This document shows positions 44,636 to 53,860 of a DNA stretch of 64,000 bases, one piece after another. The notes below the pieces were generated by a model, which searched no databases, was not told the DNA's origin, and was given only the letters and a program-made list of their open reading frames with translations. Origin of the DNA: Brucella pituitosa (GTDB taxonomy: Bacteria; Pseudomonadota; Alphaproteobacteria; Rhizobiales; Rhizobiaceae); the NCBI RefSeq assembly GCF_003049685.1, contig NZ_PYSY02000008.1:62001-126000 (forward strand), in the 5' to 3' direction. Position numbers and translations under genes: made by a program. Position 1 is the first letter of the stretch. Every line of letters starts with the position of its first letter.

Positions 44636-45133
44636 CTATTTGATTGGATCCGTGCTTTGCGGTTTGGCATCGACCTGGCTTTGTAAGTCTGCCATTTTTT
44701 TAACCAACGAAAGCAAGTCACGCGTAGTGCTGTGCGGGAGATTTGCCACGAGTTTCGCAAGTTCGACGCGATCCTTGGCTTCCTCCTCACTTTTGCCCCA
44801 CAAATGAGGTGCTGCCTCGTAAAGCATGTCGATGGGCATAACGTTCAGCACTTCGCAAATATGAACCATGCGTGTGACGTGGAGTTTTGAAAACGCCCGC
44901 TCATAACGGCCATAAACTGGCGTAGACAGTCCCATCAGTGGCGCAAAATCAGCTTGTTTCAGGCCCGCTTTTTCACGTGCGTCGCGCAGGTATTTTGCAA
45001 GTCGCTGATCTATTTCTTCAAACGTGCTTATTCCGTTAAAACCTGAACGCCTGAAGACTGGCTTATCGATCTCAGGATCATTGGTCCTTTCCAAAGAATG
45101 CTCATTTGCGAAATCCAATGACTCACTACTCAC
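44636..45133 (-). CDS. XRE-family helix-turn-helix regulator
   Basis: The 165-residue protein has a central helix-turn-helix (RLAKYLRDAREKAGLKQADF, APLMGLSTPVYGRYERAFS) and a C-terminal helical region (ELAKLVANLPHSTTRDLLSL). It probably regulates plasmid functions. It sits between RelBE and the VirC-like operon on the same strand. The 178 bp before it on the minus strand (45134-45311) hold no supported gene. Confidence 0.8.
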   Translation of the reverse strand: MSSESLDFANEHSLERTNDPEIDKPVFRRSGFNGISTFEEIDQRLAKYLRDAREKAGLKQADFAPLMGLSTPVYGRYERAFSKLHVTRMVHICEVLNVMPIDMLYEAAPHLWGKSEEEAKDRVELAKLVANLPHSTTRDLLSLVKKMADLQSQVDAKPQSTDPIK

Positions 45134-45311
45134 GCTGGAACCCCTTTTACCTGCCGTGCCACAACGGCGATCATTACCATATTCTTCAGAAATTGCAGCA
45201 CTTCAGAGTTCGTGTTCGCCTGTTTTCAGCGCGCGTTTATATTGAAATGAAGGAGGAGGGCGCATTCGGCGCTAGCGTTTGGGATTCCAATGCCGATCGT
45301 CGTCACATCGG

Positions 45312-45689
45312 TTATCTGGATTTCACCGCCACAAGGCGCCAATCATTGGCCACCCCCTCGAAGACGGCTTCGATAGCTTTGGGCTCATTCAGCCAGCTTA
45401 GCGATGCAGACAATTCGCATGCAACAGTCTGCTCTTTGATTGGAATACAACGCAGGACCGACACTTTGGAAGAACGGCCGTAATCGGCGTAATTCCAGTT
45501 CGACAATCGAAATAACTCCGTCCTGGCTGTTTCGTCATCAGGCCAAATGGCCTCGTAGCTTTGCTTTGCCAGACTAGCGACCTTCCGTTCGTCGGTATGA
45601 AGATCCAGATTGGTGCGCAGCGATGGAGCGATATAGATCCCAACGGCAATTCCGACCGCAATGCCGATGAGAAAACTTCGGCCAAGCAT
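45312..45689 (-). CDS. Hypothetical membrane-anchored protein
   Basis: I do not recognise a family. The 125-residue protein starts with a hydrophobic glycine-rich stretch (RSFLIGIAVGIAVGIYIAPS) forming one transmembrane or signal-anchor helix, followed by a soluble part with two cysteines (VLRCIPIKEQTVACEL) that could pair in the periplasm. It begins 2 bp after the RHH gene, so it is probably in the VirC-like operon and may link DNA processing to the membrane. Confidence 0.6.
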   Translation of the reverse strand: MLGRSFLIGIAVGIAVGIYIAPSLRTNLDLHTDERKVASLAKQSYEAIWPDDETARTELFRLSNWNYADYGRSSKVSVLRCIPIKEQTVACELSASLSWLNEPKAIEAVFEGVANDWRLVAVKSR

Positions 45690-45691
45690 GA

Positions 45692-46117
45692 TCAGTATCC
45701 GTTATCTTTAAGATATCGATCAATCGCGTCGCGGAGTATGACGGTCATTTTGAGACCGTTGTCGTGTGCTGCTTTCTCAAGTCGACGCTTGGTTTCATAA
45801 TCAAGCGAAACGTTGACGAAATGCTTGCTTTCACGCTCACGAGACTTGCGAAGCTCACGCAGCCGGTTACGCGAGTCTTCCCGACGGTTCGCATTTTCAA
45901 CAGCACTTGCCCGGTGTTGTTCCGGTGTTGTCTCGAGAGGTTTGTGCTGCTTTTTCTGACTTGATGTCGCAGACGCCGATTCATTTCCAGCTTTTGCAGC
46001 GCCTTCTTCTTGCACGTGAGAAATAGGCGGGGCGGCAGTGTCTTTATCCAGATCAACAGAACGTTTTCGACGTTCCGCGACAGGGAAATCAGAAAGAGAG
46101 ATTTTTCCCTTAGCCAT
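45692..46117 (-). CDS. Ribbon-helix-helix protein, VirC2-like
   Basis: The 141-residue protein from MAKGKISLSDFPVAERRKRS has a charged linker and a C-terminal RHH domain (HFVNVSLDYETKRRLEKAA, NGLKMTVILRDAIDRYL). The combination of ParA-like gene followed by an RHH gene next to a relaxase matches virC1-virC2 of Ti plasmids, where the proteins bind near oriT and increase transfer. The ATG at 46117 overlaps the ParA stop by 8 bp; an upstream start lacks family support. Confidence 0.7.
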   Translation of the reverse strand: MAKGKISLSDFPVAERRKRSVDLDKDTAAPPISHVQEEGAAKAGNESASATSSQKKQHKPLETTPEQHRASAVENANRREDSRNRLRELRKSRERESKHFVNVSLDYETKRRLEKAAHDNGLKMTVILRDAIDRYLKDNGY

Positions 46118-46823
46118 TGATAGTCTCCCCGCGGTGTTCCTTTTTAAGTTGCTCCAACTCCTCGACGAATGCATTCACCTCCGCTCTGGCCTTGAGAACC
46201 GGTTCACTCGGTTCGAGCATTTGTAGTGTGCCAAGACCGCTACGGATTTCTCGATAGCAATTTCGTTCGATCAATTCCGTATCGAGAAGTCCGGAATTGT
46301 ATCCGTGTTCGCTCAAATTTCGGACGAAAGGGCGAATGATCCGGTATTCTTCGAGATGCCGATTGACGATGGTGATGCGCGTTCGAAGAACTGCTTGAGG
46401 AATACTACGGTCAAGAAGGTCCGTTCGTGTCGCAATTGCCTCCGCGGCCTCACCAACTGCTTTAATCTCGTCTTGGGCGGGCTGAATGGGTGTGATGACG
46501 ATATCTGAATGGTCGATTATCGTATCCATCACAACACTATCGACGCCCGGCGCGTCGATCAGTATGGCGTCATAGTTGCCCTCCTGTGACGCCATTAATT
46601 TCTCTATATTGTTCTGACGAAGTGCGGTCGCGAGCGAGATCGATGCCGGTACGTTGTCCTTTGCTTCGCACCGCTTCCACCACTCGGCTAAGTTCTGTCG
46701 TGGATCGGCATCAATGAGCAATACCCGTCGATTTTTGAGTGCGAGTTCACCTGCAGTCAAAATGACCGCGGTCGTCTTCCCGGCTCCACCTTTGCCGCTT
46801 ACCGAAGATATTCGAAGTGTCAC
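46110..46823 (-). CDS. ParA/VirC1-like ATPase
   Basis: The 237-residue protein has a deviant Walker A (SGKGGAGKTTAVILT), RRVLLIDADPRQNLAEWWKR and ILIDAPGVDSVVMD, most similar in layout to VirC1/ParA proteins that position transfer DNA at the pole. I choose the GTG at 46823: a textbook AGGAGG lies 7 nt upstream and family members begin at this strand. The upstream in-frame ATG would add about 50 unrelated residues. Divergent mob genes start 556 bp away. Confidence 0.78.
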   Translation of the reverse strand: MTLRISSVSGKGGAGKTTAVILTAGELALKNRRVLLIDADPRQNLAEWWKRCEAKDNVPASISLATALRQNNIEKLMASQEGNYDAILIDAPGVDSVVMDTIIDHSDIVITPIQPAQDEIKAVGEAAEAIATRTDLLDRSIPQAVLRTRITIVNRHLEEYRIIRPFVRNLSEHGYNSGLLDTELIERNCYREIRSGLGTLQMLEPSEPVLKARAEVNAFVEELEQLKKEHRGETING

Positions 46824-47378
46824 GATGGCCCTCCTGTACCTGGATATGCTGGTTTTCTTGGTGTCGATTATTGCCTGAAGCGCCGGCAATGCTGCCAACA
46901 GGGCGCGAGAATGCATGTGAAGATAAGATAGTTTCACACGATGTGACAATACGATTGGTAGCATGTGACACACCATGTGTTCACATCAAATAATCACATC
47001 ACTCGATAACTGGAGTTTGGGAACATGTTTCTCCCAATGGAGTGTGAACCCCGGAGCCGCGCAAAAGCCGTTCGTGCCGCCCGCTCGTAGTCCGGCAAGG
47101 GCGAAGAGCGAAGCGTCCCTTGCTGGTGAGTACAGGGGTACACAAAGGCGAACAAAGCGTTCTGGTGGTGAACCTTGGTGAGCGTAATTTCTTTGCAGCG
47201 CCGGGGCGCAGCCTCGGCGGCAGGGCGAGCTGCGCGAGGCCAAGGTAGACGAATAATGAATGATTCCCTCTCAATTGGTTAGGCAGGATACGGAAAAATG
47301 TGCTACATTTTTGCTAAGCAATCGCGAAACACGTCCGCGATTGTCGATTGCTGCGCTGAATTGGAGCTAACAACGCCT
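46824..47378. other. oriT: Probable oriT region with regulator repeats
   Basis: No gene is supported. Near the ParA start (46915-46990) the motif CACATG/CATGTG/TGTGA recurs several times in both orientations, suggesting binding sites for the RHH or ParA protein. At 47282-47290 the minus strand reads TATCCTGCC, fitting the IncP/VirD2-type nic core YATCCTG|Y used by MobP relaxases. Cleavage would lie between 47284 and 47283, sending the ParA-RelBE-ardC side into the recipient first. The middle holds GC-rich imperfect hairpins. Confidence 0.55.
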
Positions 47379-47780
47379 ATGAATGAAGCAATTAATGAGG
47401 GTATGGGGGGCGTAAAACCCAAGCCGCAAACCATTCATAGCCGTGTCTCGGCGGACGAATATGACGCGATCGACGATGCCGCGAAGGCGGCTGATATGAC
47501 GATGAGCGCATTTTTCAAGGCCGTGTTGCTGCAAGGCGCAGGGGTAAAGCCCATCTTCAATGATGAAGACAGAGCGCTTTTGTCCCTCATGCTTGAGGAT
47601 ATGCGCATGATTGGCATCAATCTTAATCAGGTCGCTCGAGCGCTGAATAGCGGCAAATCGGTTTCAGATGGCGAAATCCGCATGGTGGTGGGTGACGTAC
47701 AAAAGATGCAGGTTGCGGTTCTGAGCGAATTGAGGCGCGTCACCAAGCGGTCAGGATACAGACACCGCAGCAAGGAATAG
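47379..47780 (+). CDS. mobC: MobC-like relaxosome protein
   Basis: The 133-residue protein contains IHSRVSADEYDAIDDAAKAA and MTMSAFFKAVLLQGAG (ribbon-helix-helix type), then INLNQVARALNSGKSVSD, the bacterial mobilisation protein motif. It binds oriT and helps the relaxase nick. The ATG at 47379 follows TTGGAGC; an upstream start at 47298 is unlikely. It is 5 bp ahead of the relaxase gene. Confidence 0.82.
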   Translation: MNEAINEGMGGVKPKPQTIHSRVSADEYDAIDDAAKAADMTMSAFFKAVLLQGAGVKPIFNDEDRALLSLMLEDMRMIGINLNQVARALNSGKSVSDGEIRMVVGDVQKMQVAVLSELRRVTKRSGYRHRSKE

Positions 47781-47785
47781 CGACC

Positions 47786-50770
47786 ATGGAATTCTTTCTC
47801 GGGGCCTTTGAGAGCGAATGGGAGCAGCGCCGTGCGGCGATGCTGCATGAGCTTTCGTTGGGTTCGGGAGTAGCAAGTAGCGCCGAAGAGGAAATGCGTC
47901 GTAGATTGCGTGAATTGCAAATCGCTGGCGGTGCTGCTGCAGCAAGTGGCGGCTTGGTGCCGAAAATGCGCGCGCGATCCTCAAAAGCATTTGCGTCCGT
48001 ACAAAGTGCGGCGAACAGACCGATTGCCGCCGCAAGGCCGATGGAAGCCCGTTTGGTCGCGGTCGCAGCAGGTAGTCAACCGGCTGTGGTGAAAATGGCG
48101 TCGTATGGTGGCGGTGCGCGGTTCGGCGCGATGGTCAATTATGTATCGCGTAGCGGGGAAATACGCGTCGAAAAGGAAAACGGTGAGCGCCTTCAGGGTC
48201 GCGAGGATCTGGCCCGGTTGCATGGAGATTGGGAGCCATTGTTTCAAAATCGGGCTGAGAGCAGGGATATTGGAACTTTCCGGGTGACGATCGAAGCTGC
48301 CGGGTTCGCAACAGAAGAAGCTTTTCACCAGCACGTGCGCGATAGCCTGGCGAGCGCATTCGGTAATCGCAGCTTTGCTTATGCCGTTTCGCAACCATCA
48401 CATGGCGTTTTAAAGGTTGAAGGTGTGGTGGTCTTGCGCAGCAAGGAAGGGGAGCGGTTGACCGGCGACTCGAAGGCGGCGGACATTATTCAGAGGCGTT
48501 ACAACGAAAGCGCAGCGTCCGAGCTCGGGAGGGCGCGGTTCCGTTTTACCGGGTATGGAAATGGCGTTGAATATGGCGCTGCCAAGCTGAGAAGTCTGGT
48601 CGAGGATCATAAGGGTGACGTTCGTGATCATAAGGGGCGCGTTGTCTCTGATGCGCGCTCCGCAGGCAACCTGGTGCAAAAGCAGTGGCGTCGGGAGTTG
48701 CACAGCCGTAAGGGCAGGGATGTGATGCATGTCATTATGTCTGCCAAAGCTGGCACCAACGTTCAGGCTTTTGAAGGTGCTGTTCGGGATTTTCTGGCCG
48801 CGCAGTTCGAAGGACACCGCTACATATTTGCGATGCATGATCCGTTCAGCGACCCGAAAGAGATGGGGCAGGGCGGAAAGCGACCGCATATCCATGCACA
48901 TGCCATTATCGCTATGCGTTCGGATGCCGGTGATCGGGTCGAGACCTCGCCACAGGTTTTTCGCCAATGGCGTGAGCTTATGGCTGAAAAGGCGCGCGAG
49001 CACGGAATCGCTATGGAAATGACGGACAGGCGCGAGTTTGCAAATGCTCCAGCCTACACGCGCAATCAGGTGCGGCCGGTTAATCGCGAGGGACGAACGG
49101 AACATGAGGGGACGAGTGCGGCAGCTCAATCGCGCTATGATGCCAAGCGATCGGGTCGGCGTAGCATGGCTCGAAGCATCCGAAGCCGTGAATATACCGT
49201 AAAGGTAACACAGGGATGGGAGAAAGTAGCAATGGCGAGCGGCGATCGTCAGATTGCGGCGTACGCCATGCAACAAAGAGATATAGTTATATCAACCAGT
49301 TCGCTTCAATCTGAAGCGAAAACTTCTAACATCCTTCATGCAGATTTCGGGTCACATTACCGCACCAATTTGGTAAAGTTGCAAAACATCATACTGGAGG
49401 GTGACAAAGTGCGCGAAATGTCGAGAAGCGATTTTGAGGATTATGAGAAAGAAGTTGAAACAGCCTTGTTCCGGCTTAGCCGCAATCTCGGACCGGAGGA
49501 GAAAGCCGATCTGGATCAGGTAGCGCAGTATACGCGCGAGCATGTCAATCTAATGCGCGAGCATATGGAATTGACGGAACAGCGTGGATTGAGCGTCGAA
49601 ACCCCATCGCGTGAAAGCGAGCAGGATAGCTCGTCGATGCAGATTTCTCGCGAACCCGATTCCGAAATTGCGAAGCCAGCGCATGTTGTCGCGGAAACAG
49701 AGCAGGGTCGGCCATCGGCAGATAATGCCAACGAACCTCGTTCGAGCATGGATGACGAGGAGAAAGCGGCGGCAGCATCTTATCAGGCCGAAATGGATCG
49801 CTCATTCCCGATTGAAATCACGAGGCGATATTATATTCGTGAGGATCACGGGGGGACGCAGCGAGTCTTTGCCGATTCAAAGGGTGAGCGCGAAGTGTTC
49901 CAGGACAATGGAGAGAAGCTGCGCGCAAAATCGTTCGATGCTCAGGGCGTTCGATTGATGATCGAAACAGCAGCGCATCGAGGCTGGACGAGCATCGAGA
50001 TAACGGGGAGCAAGGAGTTCCGCCGTGAAACTTGGCTGGAGGGCCAGGCGCACGGAATTTCGGTGAAGGGTTATCAGCCGACGGAACTGGATTGGCAAGA
50101 TCTGGCGCGTCGCGAGCAGTCCTATTTGCGCAATGAAATTGTTCCGATCGAGGGCAGGGCGCTGGAGGCGGCTCACCGGGATCAGGAGCAATCTGCAGGT
50201 TCGGATCGGTCGATCAAGGTCGATAGAGAGCAACAGAATGCAGATAATTCCGGAGCGCCGCACTCCAAGACAATCGACTATAAGGAGGGCGTTCAGGGCA
50301 TCCTCGTCGAGACAGGCGAGAAGGCCTATCAGGATGATGAGAAGAACGAGCCTTCGCCGTTCGTTGTTATTGAAACTGCCAACGGCAGTCGCACGGTCTG
50401 GGGTGTCGGATTACCAGATGCATTGCATCGCGCCGGCGCCGATATCGGCGATGAAATTCAATTGCGGTCCACTGGTACGGAACGCGTCATGAAAACCGTC
50501 ATACAGGAGATCGACGGACAGAAGCATCGCGTCGAACAAATGGTCGATCGCCGGGCATGGGAAGCGAACTTGCTTGAAGAACGGGATCGGACCGACGAGA
50601 AAGTTGAAGGTTCCAAACAACTCGATAATCGGGCTAGTATGGAAACAAAGGCCGTCGTTCGGGACGGAGAGACTGCCCGTACAGATCCTCCGCAACAACA
50701 GGTTGCACGATTGCAGGAACTAGAGCAAGAGCAACAGGAAAAGAAGGACCGCGACGAACACGAGCGTTAG
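47786..50770 (+). CDS. MobP-type relaxase with C-terminal LPD7 domain
   Basis: The 994-residue protein has a relaxase domain at about 100-400: a likely catalytic tyrosine in MVNYVSRSGE and the metal-binding histidines in RPHIHAHAII (HxHxH, near residue 370). Residues 670-760 match a large polyvalent-protein-associated domain (ITRRYYIREDHGG to SIEITGSKEF). It nicks oriT and remains linked to the transferred strand. There is no obvious helicase motif. The gene is intact and of normal size for rhizobial mobilisation plasmids. Confidence 0.88.
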   Translation: MEFFLGAFESEWEQRRAAMLHELSLGSGVASSAEEEMRRRLRELQIAGGAAAASGGLVPKMRARSSKAFASVQSAANRPIAAARPMEARLVAVAAGSQPAVVKMASYGGGARFGAMVNYVSRSGEIRVEKENGERLQGREDLARLHGDWEPLFQNRAESRDIGTFRVTIEAAGFATEEAFHQHVRDSLASAFGNRSFAYAVSQPSHGVLKVEGVVVLRSKEGERLTGDSKAADIIQRRYNESAASELGRARFRFTGYGNGVEYGAAKLRSLVEDHKGDVRDHKGRVVSDARSAGNLVQKQWRRELHSRKGRDVMHVIMSAKAGTNVQAFEGAVRDFLAAQFEGHRYIFAMHDPFSDPKEMGQGGKRPHIHAHAIIAMRSDAGDRVETSPQVFRQWRELMAEKAREHGIAMEMTDRREFANAPAYTRNQVRPVNREGRTEHEGTSAAAQSRYDAKRSGRRSMARSIRSREYTVKVTQGWEKVAMASGDRQIAAYAMQQRDIVISTSSLQSEAKTSNILHADFGSHYRTNLVKLQNIILEGDKVREMSRSDFEDYEKEVETALFRLSRNLGPEEKADLDQVAQYTREHVNLMREHMELTEQRGLSVETPSRESEQDSSSMQISREPDSEIAKPAHVVAETEQGRPSADNANEPRSSMDDEEKAAAASYQAEMDRSFPIEITRRYYIREDHGGTQRVFADSKGEREVFQDNGEKLRAKSFDAQGVRLMIETAAHRGWTSIEITGSKEFRRETWLEGQAHGISVKGYQPTELDWQDLARREQSYLRNEIVPIEGRALEAAHRDQEQSAGSDRSIKVDREQQNADNSGAPHSKTIDYKEGVQGILVETGEKAYQDDEKNEPSPFVVIETANGSRTVWGVGLPDALHRAGADIGDEIQLRSTGTERVMKTVIQEIDGQKHRVEQMVDRRAWEANLLEERDRTDEKVEGSKQLDNRASMETKAVVRDGETARTDPPQQQVARLQELEQEQQEKKDRDEHER

Positions 50771-50980
50771 ATGACCATGCGACCCGATTACATTTATAAT
50801 TCACCCCCCGATCCGAAGGCTGACGATGCTTTTGCAAAATTCTTTGCGGTTCTGTTCTGGCTCGTTCTGGGGCTGGTAGCGATCGTGTACATAGCTACTG
50901 TCGTAAGAAGCTGGTTCAATGCAGCCATCGCGTGGATAACCGATATGATCAGTTTCCTTGGAGGATTTCTGCCGTTTTGA
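50771..50980 (+). CDS. Small membrane protein downstream of the relaxase
   Basis: The 69-residue protein is unrecognised by sequence. Residues 25-47 form one clear transmembrane helix (FFAVLFWLVLGLVAIVYIAT) and the end (AWITDMISFLGGFLPF) is hydrophobic. The ATG follows the relaxase stop immediately (TAGATG), so translation is coupled. It may help couple the relaxosome to the membrane. The 50981-51214 stretch after it holds nothing I can name. Confidence 0.55.
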   Translation: MTMRPDYIYNSPPDPKADDAFAKFFAVLFWLVLGLVAIVYIATVVRSWFNAAIAWITDMISFLGGFLPF

Positions 50981-51214
50981 CGGCAAAGAATATTTAATCA
51001 GACGGGTACTTTTGCTGCTCGGAATGTTTGAAGTGGGATTGAGATTTAAGCGGGTCTGGGGTCAGTTACAGGAGCAAACTACATTATGGGGCGGGAATAA
51101 ACGTGCTAAGTCGAATCCGATGCCCGAGTGTAAAACTCAATGTCTTTAATATATCTAATGCATAAATGCCGACCCTATAGCCGGCCGTTGTAGGCGGTGG
51201 ACTGTGGAGCTCCC

Positions 51215-51754
51215 CTAGCGTTCCTGACGTGGCCTCAACTCGATCGTTAAAGGGTCGATCTCTTTCATAGTCAGGAGGGCATTCACCCGCCGCGCCGCGT
51301 CGCCAGCGCGAAACCACTTGGATGCTGCGTCAATATTGAAGCGTGGGCGCCGACGGCCCTCCTGGGGCTTAGATGCTTCTGTCACAACCTTAACGATCTC
51401 ATCGATCCGGTAGAGTCCGCCTGCGACAGGAAGAGGCATTTTTCGTTGCTGGAGCGCCTGCCGCTGCACTTCAAGCTTCTCAGCGACGTCAGCCAGGCTT
51501 ACCAGGTCAGGTCGAACCTCGTGAAGGGTCGTGCCTTCGGGAAGCGCTTTGATCAGCGCCCGTGCTGCATTAAGAATTACGTTCTCAGCGTCATCGCCTT
51601 CCGCTTCTAACTCGACACCGAGCAAGCCGGGCGTACCAGTGCCCACCAGGGCGTCCCCGAAGCCAGCTTCGAAGATGGCGTCGGACAACACAAATGGATC
51701 GTGTTCCCCGTCAGGGAGCGCGAAAACTAATTCGAATTCGAATTCCTCAGCCAT
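51215..51754 (-). CDS. HicB-like antitoxin candidate with helix-turn-helix
   Basis: The 179-residue protein has an N-terminal alpha/beta part (FEFELVFALPDGEHDPFVLS, FGDALVGTGTPGLLGVELE) and a C-terminal DNA-binding segment (LVSLADVAEKLEVQRQALQQ then GLYRIDEIVKVV, MerR/HTH-like). Its start lies inside the 3' end of the preceding small gene (8-bp overlap from 51754). The toxin-first order and overlap fit a toxin-antitoxin pair. I do not know a characterised homologue. Confidence 0.55.
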   Translation of the reverse strand: MAEEFEFELVFALPDGEHDPFVLSDAIFEAGFGDALVGTGTPGLLGVELEAEGDDAENVILNAARALIKALPEGTTLHEVRPDLVSLADVAEKLEVQRQALQQRKMPLPVAGGLYRIDEIVKVVTEASKPQEGRRRPRFNIDAASKWFRAGDAARRVNALLTMKEIDPLTIELRPRQER

Positions 51755-52016
51755 CGACATTTCCTTCGTCATTTTTCTTTAGTTGCACGCAAGCAAGGGC
51801 TTTCTGGCGGAGCTTCTTAGCATGTTGCTGAGGGTTTTTGGGTGTCGACCAGACCGACATCTGGCAAAACTCGCCACAGCGACAATCCTGATCATTGGCA
51901 GGGCAACGCAGGATACCCCAACAATGCCCTTTTCCCTCGATCAGCTTCCACCCGAGCTTTTCGAGCTCCTGGAGGACGCCTTCTATTTCCTTCGACGTGT
52001 GCCTCTTTCTAGGCAA
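51747..52016 (-). CDS. HicA-like small protein, candidate toxin
   Basis: The 89-residue protein reads KEIEGVLQELEKLGWKLIEG, KGHCWGILRCP, CRCGEFCQMSVWSTPKNP and HAKKLRQKALAC. Helix, GW-turn, then a His after Gly-Lys-Gly resembles the HicA dsRNA-binding fold with its catalytic His, with an added four-cysteine patch that could bind a metal. It starts at a TTG preceded by GGCGGAG at the right distance. The assignment is by pattern only. Confidence 0.5.
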   Translation of the reverse strand: MPRKRHTSKEIEGVLQELEKLGWKLIEGKGHCWGILRCPANDQDCRCGEFCQMSVWSTPKNPQQHAKKLRQKALACVQLKKNDEGNVDG

Positions 52017-52039
52017 AATATATACTCCGCCATATTAAA

Positions 52040-52053
52040 TTGTCAATTGACAA
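52040..52053. promoter_or_regulatory. Palindrome upstream of the HicAB-like pair
   Basis: TTGTCAATTGACAA is a perfect 14-bp palindrome 24 bp before the TTG start. On the minus strand its second half is TTGACA with TATATA 16 bp further, but that -10 would lie almost on the start codon, so it is more likely an operator than the core promoter. Confidence 0.5.
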
Positions 52054-52582
52054 GTTAGAACGCCGCATAGTTTTACCCATAAGAATGAGTATGATGCCAT
52101 GTCATCCTTCCTCGCGTGTGACTTGGTAAGTTATAGTGGTACACAATTACAAGCGAGAAGTTCAAAGGTCAGATCGCTGTCGCATATCGACGTAGGCTCT
52201 AGACGGTCACGGAAAACGCATGGACCGGCCAAAGTCGAGCGACATTCTCTAATTCTGCAATTTCACCACGTTTAGAATGAGTGCTTTCGACCCTCTAGAG
52301 GTCGTTTCGAAGGGCTCCGTTCCCACCCGCAACCTGCCGTTCATTCTGGATGAGATGCACGACGGAGTCGGGGCCGCAAGCCGCCATGGGCGGTCAAGAT
52401 ATATTGGGCTGTGGCGTAGAAACGGCGGTTTGCTATCTCATCCGATGTAATGCGGTGATCGGCGGCATTATCGCACTATAGAGGGCAATCGGCGGTGTTT
52501 GGCGGAGGGGATGGGTCTGACGTCCAACCTTCTCCACCTTAAGGGATTGATTTCATTATACAAGATCCCAACAGCTCTCGCT
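52054..52582. other. Spacer between plasmid backbone and copper cluster
   Basis: No open frame here resembles a protein, and I see no clear repeat or insertion sequence. Base composition rises toward the copper cluster. It is the probable junction between the rhizobial-type backbone and the GC-rich cargo. Confidence 0.4.
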
Positions 52583-53860
52583 TCAGATCACGAACACCGG
52601 CGCGAACCCACCCCCTAGCGTCCTGAAATTTGTGGTCTGGCCTTGATAAAGGCGCGCGGCCACCAGAAGCACCTGCCCATCATAGGTATACAGTCGCACG
52701 TCCATTTTGCGCCTCTGGGGTGTCTCGTCGATCTTGATCATGCGCTCGCTGGGGCGGACCAGCGTCTGGGCAACGTATCCGCCTCCCGCGATCTCCGCCC
52801 AGACTCCTTTCGTCAGCTTGTCGCTACGATATACCGCCTTGCCACCATGTCCTCCTGTCGGCTTGAAGAACAGGTCCTTGCGGGATTTCCAAAGTGCATC
52901 AGCGTTGTCGGGATTGACCAAAACGGTGCGTGGAACGGCAGCAAGCCCGGCCCGAATCCCCGGGTCGACTCCCCATGCCTCAAGTGTCGCGGAATTCGAA
53001 AGAAGCGAAAGGTTGCGCTTGTCGGCAAGGAGCGCGTGGTTGTGCGGATTCGGCGTTACGACAACCGCGCCATCACGGTAGGATTCCTGCAATGCCTTGT
53101 GCTCGGGCTGATCAAAGGCGAAATCGGTGACCCGATTGTAAACGAGATCGATCGTCTTTCCGTCGACGCTGAGCCGACCATCGTCGTAGCTAAGGTGACC
53201 GGCGTCGGCGATGACCGCGTCTACCCCTCGTGCCGCCAAAACTTGCCGCGCGAGCACGAACTCGGGATAAAGGTACTGTTCCGGCGGATTGTCATCGATG
53301 ATGGCGATGCGTTGTGGCGTGCCCGTTCCCCGCTGCCGAATCCATTCGTTCTGGAACATGCGAAACGCCGCGTCCTCGAACGATGGCAGCGCCGGGGGGA
53401 TATCCATTTCGGCGCAGCACGCGCGCTGCGCTCGTGCAAGAAAGGCATTGAGAAACGCGCCGCCGGCGTTGGTGTTGATTTCGATCAACCGGGGGCCGTC
53501 TTCGCCGAGATGAAAGTCGTAGCCCATCAATGCCCCGAGCGGGCCGTGATCCCCCCACGCGATTTCCGGCGCCCAGGAGAGGACCGCGGTCTTGTATGCC
53601 TCGAGTTGGGCGGTGGTCTCCACAGCCACTGCGATCGCGCGCATCTCATTGACGGTGGTGGCCGAAAGGAACACCGGCACGTGCGAGAACAGGTGGGTCT
53701 TGGGGCCGATGAACGTCTCGAAGAACGCCGGCTCACCTGCCTCCTGCTCCAGCGCCTCGCGCAGCGATGGAAGGTCCAGTGTAACGCAGAAGCAGTTCTT
53801 GTTGAGCCGCTCCGTGCGGTCTTGAACCCGCTTCGATGAACTGGAGCCGGGATTGTTCAT
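52583..53860 (-). CDS. Circularly permuted ATP-grasp enzyme (glutathionylspermidine synthase-like)
   Basis: The 425-residue protein has EINTNAGG (residues 127-134), the Mg-binding end of an ATP-grasp site, well before KPTGGHGGKAVYR (333-345), the ATP-binding loop. This reversed order marks the circularly permuted ATP-grasp group, which joins amines to carboxylates. It could build a peptide- or polyamine-type chelator. It ends an operon with a 71-residue protein and a cytochrome c, opposite to the multicopper oxidase operon. Its substrate is unknown, and a copper role is inference from context. Confidence 0.65.
   Translation of the reverse strand: MNNPGSSSSKRVQDRTERLNKNCFCVTLDLPSLREALEQEAGEPAFFETFIGPKTHLFSHVPVFLSATTVNEMRAIAVAVETTAQLEAYKTAVLSWAPEIAWGDHGPLGALMGYDFHLGEDGPRLIEINTNAGGAFLNAFLARAQRACCAEMDIPPALPSFEDAAFRMFQNEWIRQRGTGTPQRIAIIDDNPPEQYLYPEFVLARQVLAARGVDAVIADAGHLSYDDGRLSVDGKTIDLVYNRVTDFAFDQPEHKALQESYRDGAVVVTPNPHNHALLADKRNLSLLSNSATLEAWGVDPGIRAGLAAVPRTVLVNPDNADALWKSRKDLFFKPTGGHGGKAVYRSDKLTKGVWAEIAGGGYVAQTLVRPSERMIKIDETPQRRKMDVRLYTYDGQVLLVAARLYQGQTTNFRTLGGGFAPVFVI

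Noticed and set aside
46975..47260. Several short frames around the oriT-like gap
   Set aside because: They conflict with one another and lie over inverted repeats; none has a ribosome site or family pattern.
52019..52046. TTGACA-16-TATATA promoter for the HicA-like gene
   Set aside because: The -10 lies three bases from the start codon, so no leader would remain for the visible ribosome binding site.
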